From Actinernus sp. WN-2022 (Eukaryota > Cnidaria > Anthozoa > Actiniaria > Actinernidae): a DNA stretch of 64,000 bases. The translations under genes were made by a program, and so were the position numbers. The DNA lies in assembly GCA_030867875.1 (NCBI GenBank), contig JAOWCC010000809.1, positions 558,001 to 622,000 on the forward strand, written 5' to 3'. Positions 54,598 to 64,000 of the stretch are shown here, piece after piece. The notes under the pieces were generated by a model. The model was not told the DNA's origin and searched no databases. It saw only the letters and a program-made list of their open reading frames with translations. How positions within the stretch are numbered: the first letter of the stretch is position 1; each line of letters opens with the position of its first letter.

Positions 54598-55548
54598 ACA
54601 GTTAATAGAGCGGTGAGGACCGATAGCTATCCAATACCAAATGTTGAGGATCTATATGCCAAGCTGTCTGGAGGCAAATACTTCACCAAATTGGACTTAA
54701 GTCATGCATATCAACAGCTGACCCTAGATGAGGAATCTCAGCTTCTTACAGCAATTAATACAAACAAAGGACTGTTTGTGTATACCAGACTTCCTTATGG
54801 AATCTCAGCAGCACATGGGATTTTCCAAAGGACCATGGAACAAGTTGTCCATGGAGTACCAATGACAGCTGTTTACATAGATGACATTTTGGTGACAGGG
54901 AGAACAGCTGAAGAGCACAATGCAAATCTTCAGGGGGTACTTAGGCGTTTAGAAACAGCAGGTCTACGACTCAAAGGAGAAAAATGTGTCTTCAAGCAAG
55001 ATTCAGTTACATACCTTGGGCATGTGATTGATGCACAGGGTATTCATCCTACTCCAGAGAAGGTGCGGGCCATTGAGAAGGCTCCACCGCCAAAGGATAC
55101 TGCAGAACTGAGAAGCTACTTAGGCTTACTCAACTACTATCACAAGTTCTTGAAGAACCTAAGCACTGTGATAGCACCACTGTACCAGTTGCTTCACCAA
55201 GATGCAGAGTGGCAGTGGGGGCCAACGCAGCAGAAGGCATTTGAAGAGTCGAATATACTTCTTCAGTCACAGCAGCTGCTAGTACACTATAATCCAGCAC
55301 TGCCCCTCCTGTTACACTGTGATGCTTCTCCATATGGGGTCGGGGCAGTTCTATCCCACAGGCTGGAAGATGGATCAGAGCGACCCATAGCATTTGCGTC
55401 GAGGACATTAGCTCAGGCTGAAAAACAGTATGCTCAGATTGAGAGAGAAAGTTTAGCACTAATCTTTGGAGTAACTAAGTTCCTAAATACATTTATGGTC
55501 GCGAGTTTACAGTCAAGACAGACCACAAACCACTACTGGGTTTGCTGA
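54598..55548 (+). pseudogene. Gypsy-3 reverse transcriptase and RNase H N-terminal part
   Basis: Frame 54613-55548 (311 codons): DSYPIPNVEDL, FTKLDLSHAYQQ (catalytic D28), LPYGISAAHGIFQRTME, VYIDDILVTG (D90, D91), YLGHVIDAQGI and the connection domain LRSYLGLLNYYHKFL. RNase H follows with HCDASPYG (D237) and IERESLALIFGV (E279). A frameshift at ~55490 ends the frame; the remainder of RNase H is in the next. Confidence 0.88.
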
Positions 55549-56006
55549 AAGAGGATAAAGCAATCTCTTCCATGGCAAGCTCCAGGATTCAGCGATGGGA
55601 TTTAACTCTAGCCAATTATCAGTACCATCTAGAGTACCAGCCAGAGCCTCAGATGGGCAATGCAGATGGACTAAGTCGTTTACCACTGAACGAGACACCG
55701 AATCAGGTACCAACCCCAGAGGAGGTGGTTCTAACAATGACTACACTACAGTGCACACCAGTGACCGCAGAGCGCATAGCCTTCTGGACGGCTAGAGACC
55801 CTGTGTTGTCAGTTGTACTAAAGGCGGTGATAGGAGGGTGGCCTGATAAAGTTGATGAACACCTGCTACCCTATTCTAAACGAAAGGGAGAGCTTTCATG
55901 TCAGAATGGATGTGTACTGTGGGGTGCCAGGGTGATAATACCTCCAGCGGGTAGAGATGCAATAGTAGATGAGTTGCATGAGGGACACCCAGGATATCTA
56001 GAATGA
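55500..56006 (+). pseudogene. Gypsy-3 RNase H C-terminus to integrase finger
   Basis: Reads YIYGREFTVKTDHKPLLGLL (third RNase H Asp), then GNADGLSRLPL (last Asp) and, after a spacer, ELHEGHPGYLE, the two His of the integrase finger. A stop follows at 56004-56006, where a 4-base overlap begins the integrase frame. Confidence 0.85.
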
Positions 56007-57097
56007 GAGCATTAGGACGGAGTTATGTCTGGTGGCCCGGAGTTGATGCCGATATCGAAGCAAGGGTACGGGACTGTCAGACATGTCAGGAAAACAGGAC
56101 ATCTCCTCCTAGGGCAAGTATTCACCCATGGGAATGGCCAGGAAAACCGTTGTATCGGTTACACATTGATTTTGCGGGACCTTTCGAAGGAAAGATGATC
56201 TTGGTCATAGTTGATGCACACAGCAAGTATTTAGAAGCTTTTGTAATGTCCACATCAACTTCTTCAGCAACGATTGGTAAGCTGAGGCAGAGCTTTGCCA
56301 CGCATGGTGTTCCGAATGTTATTGTCTCGGACAATGGTGCATCATTCACGAGTGAAGAATTTCAAAACTTCTGTATCATGAATGGCACCAAGCACATCAG
56401 GACCTCACCCTATCATCCAGCAAGCAATGGACTTGCCGAAAGAGCAGTTCAGACCATCAAGGAAAACCTAAAGAAAACTTCGGGGGACCTTGAAACAAGA
56501 CTACACCGTTTCCTAGCCAGGTATAGGTTAACACCCCAGTCTACTACAGATTCAGCTCCTGCAGAACTGTTATTCAACAGAAGGCCAAGGTCAAGACTGG
56601 ATTTGGTGTACCCATCCTTACAAGAGAAAGTACTCTACAACCAAGGGAAGATGAGGGAGATTCGCACACCCAGAGGTCTGTTTGTTGGAGACCCAGTATG
56701 GGCAAAGAGTTTCGCAGGGACCCCCAAATGGCTGCCTGGTGTGCTAGAAGAAAAACTAGGCCCAGTGACATTCCTGGTAAAACTCCAGGATGGCAGAATC
56801 TGGAAGAGACATCTAGATCACCTACAGGGCCGCAGGGGAGAAGAAGGTAGTGTAATGCCAGTCCCTACTGTTGATCCCTTTCATAAGTTACCTGACCAAA
56901 GTACCAGTAAGATGTTACCAACAGAAACAACTACTACAACACCAGAGGACAGAGAGGTATTTGCAGTAAACATGGACCAAGAGAAGTCTACTGTGGGTAC
57001 TACTGACGTACAGGCCATGCCAGAGCCTACAACAGAGGTTCGCAGGTCAGGTCGGATCAGGAAACCCCCAGCATGGGCAGACTCTTATACAACATAG
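56003..57097 (+). pseudogene. Gypsy-3 integrase
   Basis: A 364-codon intact frame: RSYVWWPGVDADIE, CQTCQ (C25, C28 of the HHCC finger), HIDFAGPF (D56), VSDNGASFTSEEF (D110), TSPYHPASNGLAERAVQ (E146), C-terminal KWLPGVLEEKLGP and the basic end RRSGRIRKPPAW. The D-D-E triad is complete. The two finger histidines lie in the preceding frame, so a frameshift at 56003 breaks the enzyme. Confidence 0.9.
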
Positions 57098-57215
57098 AAC
57101 TGATTCATGAACGCTGAGGTTAACATTTGTCGTTATCATTGCATGAACTTGTGTTTAAGTTTTGGAAGGTCATGTTTACCTTGTATGCATATTACGGTTA
57201 CCCTTTAGTTTCAAA

Positions 57216-57333
57216 TAAGGGGAAAGGGATGTTATATTACCAGGCCGCGCAATGCATCATTAATTGTATCGCGGGCTTTCGTATGTTTAGTTTTATTAAA
57301 GATAACTAGTTCACAGTTAAATGAGACTCAACA
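57216..57333 (+). repeat. Gypsy-3 polypurine tract and 3' LTR
   Basis: AAGGGGAAAGGGA precedes the 104-bp 3' LTR (57230-57333). It lacks the 57 bp found in the 5' LTR. Confidence 0.9.
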
Positions 57334-57338
57334 GGTGC

Positions 57339-57373
57339 ACCGTGATGGGAACTCAGTGAATCACCGGCATTAC
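57339..57373 (-). pseudogene. FReD gene: 5' part of last exon
   Basis: The minus-strand exon starts after CATTACTACAG at 57373 and reads NAGDSLSSHHG up to the Gypsy-3 duplication. Phase fits exon 1 (one base, C, carried over to make an Arg codon). GDSLSxH is a conserved FReD motif. Confidence 0.85.
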
Positions 57374-57774
57374 CTGTAGTAATGAAAGATGAACTCAATA
57401 AATATCTACCTTGGCTTTCAACATCGCATTTAGAAATACGCGTAATGCAAAACCACCAATTCGAATTAATAAACATCAAGCAGAGCAAGAATATCCATAA
57501 AACCTGATACAGTCTAAAATATTATTTGAAACTGAGAATATTTCGGTAATTAACCTAAGTAGTTTATTGCGGCCTCGCTGATGAACGAATAGATCCTTCG
57601 AGGATTTGCAGTAATGCACGCGCAAACACTATTAACACTTTTGTCATTGCGATGTGTCTATATTATGATCTCTATATATATTGAAGATTTTCGCCGTAAT
57701 CTTCGTTACTGAATTTGCAATTTTACAAGGTTTTTGTCGTACACATATTTGTACATATTACTCTAGTCTATTAC
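57374..57774 (-). other. FReD intron
   Basis: Bounded on the minus strand by CAC|GTAATA and TACTACAG|GT. Intron length is 401 bp. Nothing else is recognised inside. Confidence 0.65.
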
Positions 57775-58068
57775 GTGAATAGTTTCTCAGACTCAGTCGA
57801 TACTTGTCATATTTCGCTTGACATCGCGAAGTAGTCGTACTCTGCCTACGCGCTATTTCCGGTTGTGTCTTCCAGCTCAACACGAAGCCTGTTTCGCTTC
57901 TGATTGGTCAAACGGTAGAACTTGTCAAGTCCCAGCCAGAACTCGCCTGTCCGGTTTCCGAAACCGGTTTTGTAGTCTGACCAGCCTCGGTAGAAGTTGA
58001 CTGATCCGTCTTGTCTCTTCTGGAATACTGTCCACCCACCGTTTGAGGTTCTGGTCACAGTACACCTG
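57775..58068 (-). pseudogene. FReD gene: upstream exon
   Basis: The minus-strand exon begins after CTTCCTTCAG at 58068/58069 and reads [54 protein letters not shown] and [16 protein letters not shown] then replaces the expected Tyr of the AYAEYD motif, AEYDYFAMSS follows, and a frameshift leads to KYDKYRLSL.NYS at the donor. All hallmarks of the N-terminal half of a fibrinogen-related domain are present. Stop and shift mark a pseudogene unless they are assembly errors. An upstream exon with signal peptide is not identified. Confidence 0.88.
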
Positions 58069-58328
58069 AAGGAAGATAAGCAAACATATCTCGGCTTAGT
58101 ATTAAGCGTCAACTTCATTTCCTCAATTTAAGAGAGCTATTAAGTTAAAGTTACTAGCTTCTTATTACGACTGAATTCAATGTAATAGTGTTTAATCTTA
58201 GATATGATAGTTTTTACGCAATTTTACCGATAAGTATTTTAACAAATTTATAGTCTCTCCTAGTTTAACTTATTTTAATTTATTTGTAAATAAATGTTGA
58301 AAAGCCCTTCTGGGAACTTATATTAAAG

Positions 58329-58359
<31 letters not shown>

Positions 58360-58470
58360 TTAACTAAGATATTCATCCACGTATATCTAAAGAAATAGTC
58401 ATGAACCTACATGAAGTATTAAAATTATTTCTTCATGTATAATTAATTTTTAATTTTCTGTTTGCACTAT
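58069..58470. other. No gene; microsatellite
   Basis: (GTAT)n at 58331-58360; otherwise AT-rich with nothing recognised. Any upstream FReD exon would lie in this direction. Confidence 0.4.
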
Positions 58471-58613
58471 TGCTGGTTTTCACTCAATCCCCAGAGATTC
58501 AAACGACAAAGGGCATGGCGGCCATGTTGGTGTACAGAACCAAAGAAGCCAACGAGGAATCTATTGTTTAAGGGCACCAACATGGCGGCTATGACGTCAA
58601 GTGAAAGCCAGCA
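58471..58613. mobile_element. 143-bp foldback MITE (filled site)
   Basis: TGCTGGTTTTCACT is mirrored by AGTGAAAGCCAGCA (one gap), with GGCGGCCATGTTGGTG and CACCAACATGGCGGC inside. Flanking host sequence (CTGTTTGCACTAT ... ACGTCAG) recurs uninterrupted at 59820-59841, an empty site. AT flanks both sides. Confidence 0.75.
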
Positions 58614-58689
58614 ATTACGTCAGATGGATACAACTACCAGAATCCTTATTCAGATTTTTTAACTTCTGAGAATACCAAGACAATGGTCC

Positions 58690-59703
58690 AAATTAGTTTT
58701 AACCATTACCAGGAAACGCAGTCCCCTATTGGCTAACTATACCATTGATGGTCAAGTTTTGGACCACGTTCCTAGCGAAAAAGACCTAGGCGTGACCGTT
58801 GGTACCGACCTTACATGGTCCATTCACATTCGTCAACAGATCACCAAGGCGAACCAGTTGCTTGGCCTACTCAGACGCTCTGCCGTCAAAGTCCGAAGTA
58901 CTAGCGCCCGTCGATGTCTGTACTTGTCCCTGGTTAGGTCGAACCTTGCCTATGCCTCACAAGTATGGAGCCCACAAACTGTCGATCTGACGCAGGATAT
59001 AGAAAAAACACAAAGGAGGGCTACTAAGTTTATTCTCCTGTTGCCCTTCCAAACAGACATCTCCTACAAATCTAGACTCTTAACTCTAAAGCTTTTACCT
59101 TTATGTTACTGGTATGAATACCTTGACCTCATCTTCTTGTATAAGGCAAAACACGGTTTAGTAACCTTAGCGCCAGATGTTTTGCCAAAGCTTGTAAACA
59201 GGGTGAATTTAAGCATCTCTCTACGTTCGATGGATAACTCACTTAATCTTATTACTTATCAGATTCCAAATGTCAAGACCCTGTGTTACCAAAATATAGT
59301 TATTTTATAAGAGCTTCCCGAACTTGGAATACACTTCCACACGAACTGCGTAAATCAGATATCTCTTTACCTAAGTTTAGATCATTACTATTTAAATATT
59401 ACGTGTCTGCCATCACTTCTGTGTTTGACATCGAGAACCCTAGGTCTTGGAAGTCTGTATGTCTGAAATGTCACCAGGCAAGACAGTTAACCGCACCTCT
59501 CAAATGCTGCTTTTAGGTTGAAATAAGTATTGTAATTAGATCATTTATTGTAATTTTATTTTTCATAGGAAACCAACGTAATTGGCTAACGCTGTGTTGG
59601 TTCTCCTGGCCTCTGTGTTTTGTTTGTTGTATATTTTACTTTATTCTATTTTGTATCTCAGTTCTATTATGGCTGAAGTAAGTAAATAAATAAATAATAA
59701 ATA
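58690..59703 (+). pseudogene. 5'-truncated LINE (RT C-terminus and 3' UTR)
   Basis: Frame 58729-59310 reads VPSEKDLGVTVGTDLTWSIH and LVRSNLAYASQVWSPQ, the thumb region after the LINE RT core. After a shift at ~59283 it continues SRTWNTLPHELRKS to the stop at 59516. The 3' UTR ends in a TAAATAAATAAATAATAAAT tail (59682-59701). It inserted into sequence that recurs at 59900-59940 (CAATGGTC.AAATTAG). Confidence 0.8.
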
Positions 59704-59940
59704 GAAGAACAAAAGAATCAGCGCCATTGTATGCGGAGCTCCCGGTGAGAATATTAAAATAATATCTCATGTATAAAAGATCCGTGAAACAAAATGAAAA
59801 AGCGTAATTGTTTAATTCCCTGTTTGCACTATGACGTCAGACGAATAGAACTACCAGAATCCTTTTCGAAGTCTTTTTCTTATTCAGATGTTTTAATTCC
59901 TGAGAATACCAAGACAATGGTCTAAATTAGAAGACCTATA
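59704..59940. repeat. Duplicate of 58440-58690 host repeat without the MITE
   Basis: 59815-59935 matches the flanks of 58471-58613 (TGTTTGCACTAT, AACTACCAGAATCCTT, GAGAATACCAAGACAATGGT) but lacks the MITE and the LINE. Confidence 0.75.
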
Positions 59941-59947
59941 CATGGGT

Positions 59948-60078
59948 TTCACTCAATCCGCAGAAATTCAAATGACAAAGGCATGGCGGCCATGTTGGTG
60001 TACCTAACAAAAGAAGCTAACGAAGAATCTATTGTTAAAGGTATACCAACATGGCCGCCGTGACGTCATATGACAACC
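59948..60078. mobile_element. Second copy of the ATGGCGGCCATG foldback
   Basis: GTTTCACTCAATCC, GGCATGGCGGCCATGTTGG is mirrored by CCAACATGGCCGCCGTGACG; it is related to 58471-58613. Confidence 0.75.
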
Positions 60079-60151
60079 ATCTATAGAAAAAAGAACTATG
60101 AATGAAATAAAGATAATGCTAATTACAGATAAGACATCAAAATTCGGCATA

Positions 60152-60365
60152 TTTCACGTGTAATAAGCCGGCAGTTTCACAACATGCGACTATCAATTCG
60201 TTAGTTTTGGTTGGATATAGTTTTTTTCACATCGGAGGTATTACATGATTTGGCACTGGTGATTACCATAAATACAGCTGGTCTCAGCCAATCAAATGCG
60301 AGAACTCATTGCCTGTCTATTATTGCACGTGTAATAAGTCGGCAATTTCACAACATACGACCACG
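60152..60365. repeat. Direct repeat of CACGTGTAATAAG unit
   Basis: CACGTGTAATAAGCCGGCAG (60157) and CACGTGTAATAAGTCGGCAA (60327) are followed by matching TTTCACAACAT.CGAC. No gene; the plus frame 60211-60552 is not recognised. Confidence 0.6.
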
Positions 60366-60472
60366 TACAGCAGTTCGGCAAAATAAACCAACGAATCCTG
60401 TTTCTACCCATGGAAGGAGTCCAAAGAACATGCCGTTTAACATAGCTGTACGGCATGTGCAAATAATATTTA

Positions 60473-60600
60473 TTAGTATATACCACACCAGTGAATATCA
60501 CTTTTCGCGCGCTCTGATTGGCGGGAGTTTTTGTCCATTTGACAGAAAATAAAATAACTATTTGGTGCTGGCTATTCACCTGGAGTGTGGTATATACTAA
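60473..60600. mobile_element. 128-bp MITE (AGTATATACCACAC ends)
   Basis: TTAGTATATACCACACCAGT and GAATA are mirrored by TATTCACCTGGAGTGTGG with TATATACTAA. The interior contains GCGCGCTCTGATTGGC, shared with the insertion at 54231. Confidence 0.8.
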
Positions 60601-60610
60601 GACAATTATT

Positions 60611-61078
60611 CACGCGTCAAACAATAACAAAGAAGCCAGTTCACTTGTTTTAGCTCAAAACATAAATGAATGAATTAAAAGCGAGTCATGTTGACAAATG
60701 CAATGTTACTGCGCATGAGCAGGCCATTATTTGCAGCAAAACGGCTTTGCACCGTAATGCGTGTGAGCAGACCATTATTAGTGGTGGATATTTACCGAGC
60801 CGCTTCGGCATAGTTGTACGGCTTGTGCAAATAATATTAATTATCATTCAAGTTATTTTTTTCCGTCGTTTTGATTGGCCGAGAGAACTGCAAATAACTG
60901 CCTACTAATAATAGTCTGCTCATGCGCATTACGGTGCAAAGCCGTTTTGCTGCAAATAATGGTCTGCTCATGCGCAGTAACATTGCATTTGTCAACATGG
61001 CTCGCTTTTAATTTATTCATTTATATTTTGAGCTAAAACAATGAACTGGCTTCTTTGCTATTGTTTCACGCGTGCGTC
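60611..61078. mobile_element. Long-armed foldback (~175-bp arms)
   Basis: ACAATAACAAAGAAGCCAGT, ATGTTGACAAATGCAATGTT, CTGCGCATGAGCAG and CGGTTTTGCACCGTAA-type words at 60611-60785 are mirrored at 60900-61078. The loop (60790-60895) carries TAGTTGTACGGCTTGTGCAA, seen also near 60442. Confidence 0.85.
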
Positions 61079-61130
61079 CTGCACCATGACAGGTTGCAAA
61101 AAATAATCCCAGTGGCCGTGAATGATAAAA

Positions 61131-61275
61131 CAATTATTGGACTCGGTTATCGCAAAATATCGTGATTTGTTAGTGTCTTGCAATGAATTATTTGTCTCTG
61201 GCTTCGGCAAATAATTGATTGCTCGCCACTAACAAATCACGATATTTTGCTCAACCTCGTCCAATAATTGCTTAT
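61131..61275. repeat. Foldback, ~45-bp arms
   Basis: CAATTATTGGACTCGG and CAAAATATCGTGATTTGTTA with GTG are mirrored by CACTAACAAATCACGATATT and CCTCGTCCAATAATTG. Inner TGGCTTCGGCAAATAATT recalls 3391-3520. Confidence 0.8.
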
Positions 61276-62652
61276 TCGGTGAAACGTTTAGCTAACAATC
61301 AAGCGCGAGTTAGGCAAACGTCGAACTAGCCATGAACTTAATTCAGTCGAACCTATTATTTTTGAAATAGGCTCATGGATAGTACGACGTTTGCCGCAAT
61401 TGAGATCGACCTATTCAATAGGTACGAGTCCGGCATGAGGTTCGAGTAGCCAAGTCGGGAATAACGACTCTGGTGCGACTTTACGGCAAACATCGTTCGC
61501 AACACGCGCCGAACTAAATTAATAAATTATGTAAAATATTAAATAAATCATGCAAAACGTATGGATTGTGCCAAAACCGTAAAAACAACGTCTCCTCCAA
61601 CTCCCAAACACTGATTCCCCCCCTGGGGAGCATGCGCTGTACAAAGGCGATTTCAAAGGCGAAATGACGGCCTATCGGAAGTCATTGCCGCATGACGCTC
61701 AGCCGGAAATGTGTAGTTCGTGCTTTAACGTCACAAAATACATTTGCCTTAAATTCGAAATGCCCTTTTGTAATTAACGCTCAGTATTCGATCGAAAGTA
61801 ATGAATATGCGCCTGGCTGGCCGGAATACCGGCTGAAGCATTGGCTATTGCGAATGTTGCGATATAGCTCGCTTTGAAACGCTTCTACCATATGAAGTCA
61901 AACCATCCAGAATGTCGTTGAAAACTGCGGCATTGTTTCAATGGGTGAATCCCAAACGCTAGAAACACGGCCAATAACGACACTTGCAGTAACGACTATC
62001 GTCTCCTATACACGGCACCGAGTGCTGTGTAGAACGCCATTCTTCTGTTTCTGTTTTGGACAATCATTTTCCACAGAAAGGCCTTTCTTAGATTCGTCCG
62101 AGCGCTGTATTTCGCCACATCATTAGCCGCGGGCGAAAAGTGAAATGCGCCAGGACACGTGTTAGTTCCCGTGTGTCCCAAGATATTAAAAACCTTTGTT
62201 CTTGTACTTCCAAACTCGACGTAGAGACGAGGCTGGAAGTGCAAAAGCTATTGTTGTAGCCAGAATGACGGCTGCGTGATAAATCTCTGTTTAAACAACT
62301 TGTGCGGTGTATTTGAAATGCGGTTTCCAAATTTTGTTTTGTCGTGCCTTGATTTTATTTAACTGATTTTCTCTATGGCCTTTTCTAATACGAAGAGACG
62401 GATCAACATGTATGCCCTCGGCCTGTGCTTTTGGTCTCCAAGCTTTATTTAGTCGTGTCCTGTGTCTTTTATTATTTTGCATGTAATTGACTTTCACTGC
62501 TCATTAAATTGTTTCGTGAATTCTTGCCTACATATAACTCAAGGGTCTATTCATTTGAATTGTATTGTTGTTTCATATTTTATTCCTATTTTCGGCACCG
62601 CATATTTAGTGTATATTTTGATGTTATTTAGTTCTAACAAGTTGAGTTTCAC
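61276..62652. other. No gene recognised
   Basis: 61313-61409 contains an imperfect inverted pair (GGCAAACGTCGAACTAGCCA / TAGTACGACGTTTGCC). The minus frame 62291-62497 (68 codons, Lys/Arg-rich) is not recognised. Confidence 0.4.
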
Positions 62653-63209
62653 CAGGAGCCCATTACCAGGAGCGTACCAATGTGATGGGTAGCGCCCACA
62701 GCACAGTAGACGATGTGGCTATTTATAGTTGCGAAGTTCTGGTATGCGATTACGGTGTCTTTTGTTCTCTTGCGCTTTATTATTTTTAGCAGTTTGAACC
62801 CTGTTAATTATATATATGGTTAAGGTTAGAAAACCACAGCAAAAACCGTGTACAATCAATCCTGCCAGACGTTGGATAAAAAAACAGATCTTGATCAGCA
62901 AGAAAAAGAAAATATAATGATAAAGTGTCCGAAGACTACTGCAATGCTGATCAAATACAACGCTTGTCGAGGTTTATACGATATTTCGGCTGGCCAGTAC
63001 CAGCCTTCTTCAGGTTTATTTTACAGTGGAGGTCACAAATGTTAATTACAATTTTTCAGTGCATCCTGATTGGTTAAAAGTGACGGCCTTTGTTTCTTCT
63101 CGCGGGAAACACAAAGCTAAAAATAGCTACATCATCTGTTCTGCTGTTGGACAGACCTAATCTGGGAGATGCACGCTCCTGGTAATGAACTCCTGGTAAT
63201 GAGCTCCTG
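62653..63209. mobile_element. Outer MITE family, copy 3
   Basis: CAGGAGCCCATTACCAGGAG at the left is mirrored by CTCCTGGTAATGAACTCCTG at the right, with the last ~15 bp duplicated. It lacks the 244-bp nested MITE present in copies 1 and 2 (GCGTACCAATGTGATGGG), so it is close to the empty site, but it carries its own insertion at 62814-63040. Confidence 0.8.
62814..63040 (-). mobile_element. Penelope-like fragment with hammerhead-like core
   Basis: Copy 2 of the outer family reads continuously through GTTAATTATAATTTTTCAG. Here GTTAATTATA (62804) and GTTAATTACA (63041) bracket ~227 extra bases. On the minus strand 63013-62984 reads CTGAAGA, a GGCTGG/CCAGCC stem-loop, then GAAA, the order of a hammerhead ribozyme (CUGANGA, stem II, GAAA) as described for Penelope-like retroelements. 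A short AUA/UAU stem and A follow. The outer stem I pairing is not evident. Confidence 0.45.
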
Positions 63210-63514
63210 GCTTCACCGATGCAATGACTGTGCTCTATTAATATTAACTATTGTTTGTGCTGAATTTATTCTTAATGAAGCGACCACTCGACTGGCTAAA
63301 AATAAATACATTTTAAATTGATTACATATTTCGTAACGGTAATAGAACTGAGCAAGTGAGTGCAATAGGCCTTTTGCAGGATAAAACACTTCAATTACCA
63401 ATGAATTACTCTCGTGATCCCATGGGAAAGGCTTTACTGGATGGCAAACAAAGTTTAAAATGCTGTTATAGAATGATGGACAATCCATTGGAGGTGGAAA
63501 ATGGGATTTACAAA

Positions 63515-64000
63515 CAAGTTGAGCTTGTACGTGATCCCATGGGAAAGACTTTAGTGTAAACAGTCGCGTGCTGATATATCACTTCAATAACCAATGAACT
63601 GAGCTTGTACGGGATTTCATGGAAAAGACTTTAGTTTAAACAGTCACGTGCTGATATATCACGTCAATAACCAATGAACTGAGCTTGTACGGGATTTCTT
63701 GGGAAAGACTTTAGTTTAAACAGTCGCGTGCTGATATATCACGTCAATAACCAATGAACTGAGCTTGTACGGGATTTCATGGGAAAGACTTTAGTTTAAA
63801 CAGTCGCGTGCTGATATATCACGTCAATAACCAATGAACTGAGCTTGTACGGGATTTCATGGGAAAGACTTTAGTTTAAACAGTCACATGCTGATATATC
63901 GCTTGAACAACCAATGAATTGAGCTTGTACGTGATCCCATGGGAAAGACTTTAGTGTAAACAGTCGCGTGCTGATATATCACTTAAATAACCAATGAACT
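63515..64000. repeat. 80-bp satellite, at least six units, runs off the end
   Basis: CCAATGAACTGAGCTTGTAC recurs every 80 bp (63591, 63671, 63751, 63831, 63911, 63991). The unit includes GGGAAAGACTTTAGTTTAAA and GTGCTGATATATCAC. A diverged unit starts near 63398 (GATCCCATGGGAAAGG). Unit variants alternate CGTGATCCC with CGGGATTTC. Confidence 0.95.

Larger units (their letters stand above)
52514..57333 (+). mobile_element. Gypsy LTR retrotransposon 3, inside the FReD exon
   Basis: Complete 4820-bp element with both LTRs starting TGTTATATTACCAGGCC and ending CTCAACA. The target duplication GGTGC is exact (52509-52513, 57334-57338). Order: LTR, PBS, gag, protease, RT, RNase H, integrase, polypurine tract, LTR. 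It is inactivated by three in-frame stops, frameshifts and a 367-bp insertion in RT. Excising it rejoins the FReD codons for HHGAPF. Confidence 0.93.

Noticed and set aside
63515..64000. CRISPR-like or coding repeat
   Set aside because: Continuous 80-bp satellite units without spacers; short frames in it read only the repeat.

Overview
This is eukaryotic, AT-rich DNA from a metazoan. I see no prokaryotic genes, no rRNA or tRNA genes and no CRISPR array. The content is mostly transposable elements plus three broken host genes. The host genes are a CARD-NACHT-LRR (NLR) receptor, a fibrinogen-related-domain (FReD) gene, and copies of a RecQ-like helicase first exon inside a palindrome. Expanded NLR and FReD families, many foldback MITEs, and DIRS, Gypsy and CR1/L2-like retroelements suggest an anthozoan cnidarian, most likely a stony coral. 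That assignment is inference; I could not run a search.

Layout. 0-7 kb: a 1.27-kb non-autonomous mariner-type element built as one large palindrome, a short antisense LINE remnant, and a nearly complete non-LTR retrotransposon (endonuclease plus reverse transcriptase, split by one frameshift). 7-20 kb: foldback elements. The largest (about 9.59-14.13 kb) has arms carrying a helicase-like first exon with a CCAAT-type motif, inverted 21-bp tandem arrays, a nested 659-bp element and a further element in its loop. 20-25 kb: more foldbacks, including two 244-bp copies of a MITE nested in another MITE family, and a LINE C-terminal remnant. 25.6-29.5 kb: a decayed DIRS-like retroelement (CCHC knuckle, reverse transcriptase and RNase H regions) split by a foldback and apparently by a LINE fragment. 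29.8-30.7 kb: a 39-bp tandem array open on both strands. 34.1-35.7 kb: a 1548-bp Mutator-like element with a 10-bp target duplication and a nested 48-bp MITE whose empty site is preserved in the opposite arm.

37-50.3 kb, minus strand: the remains of one NLR gene. In gene order it has a CARD exon (50.27-49.98 kb, ending in GTAAGT), an intron holding a Gypsy fragment and a LINE fragment, a NACHT exon with a P-loop (45.45-44.71 kb), a 6.45-kb Gypsy insertion, the post-NACHT region (38.26-37.72 kb), a 526-bp DNA element with a 6-bp duplication, then LRRs (to about 36.98 kb). It carries frameshifts, stops and an apparent loss of the Walker B region.

50.5-64 kb: a degenerate minisatellite; a FReD gene (minus strand, two exons) whose last exon is interrupted by a 4.8-kb Gypsy element with 5-bp target duplications; a LINE 3' half; more foldbacks; a Penelope-like fragment with a hammerhead-like core; and an 80-bp satellite running off the end.

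I see no intact host protein-coding gene and no convincing new biochemical system. The value of the window is its layered insertion history, where target duplications and empty sites order many of the events.
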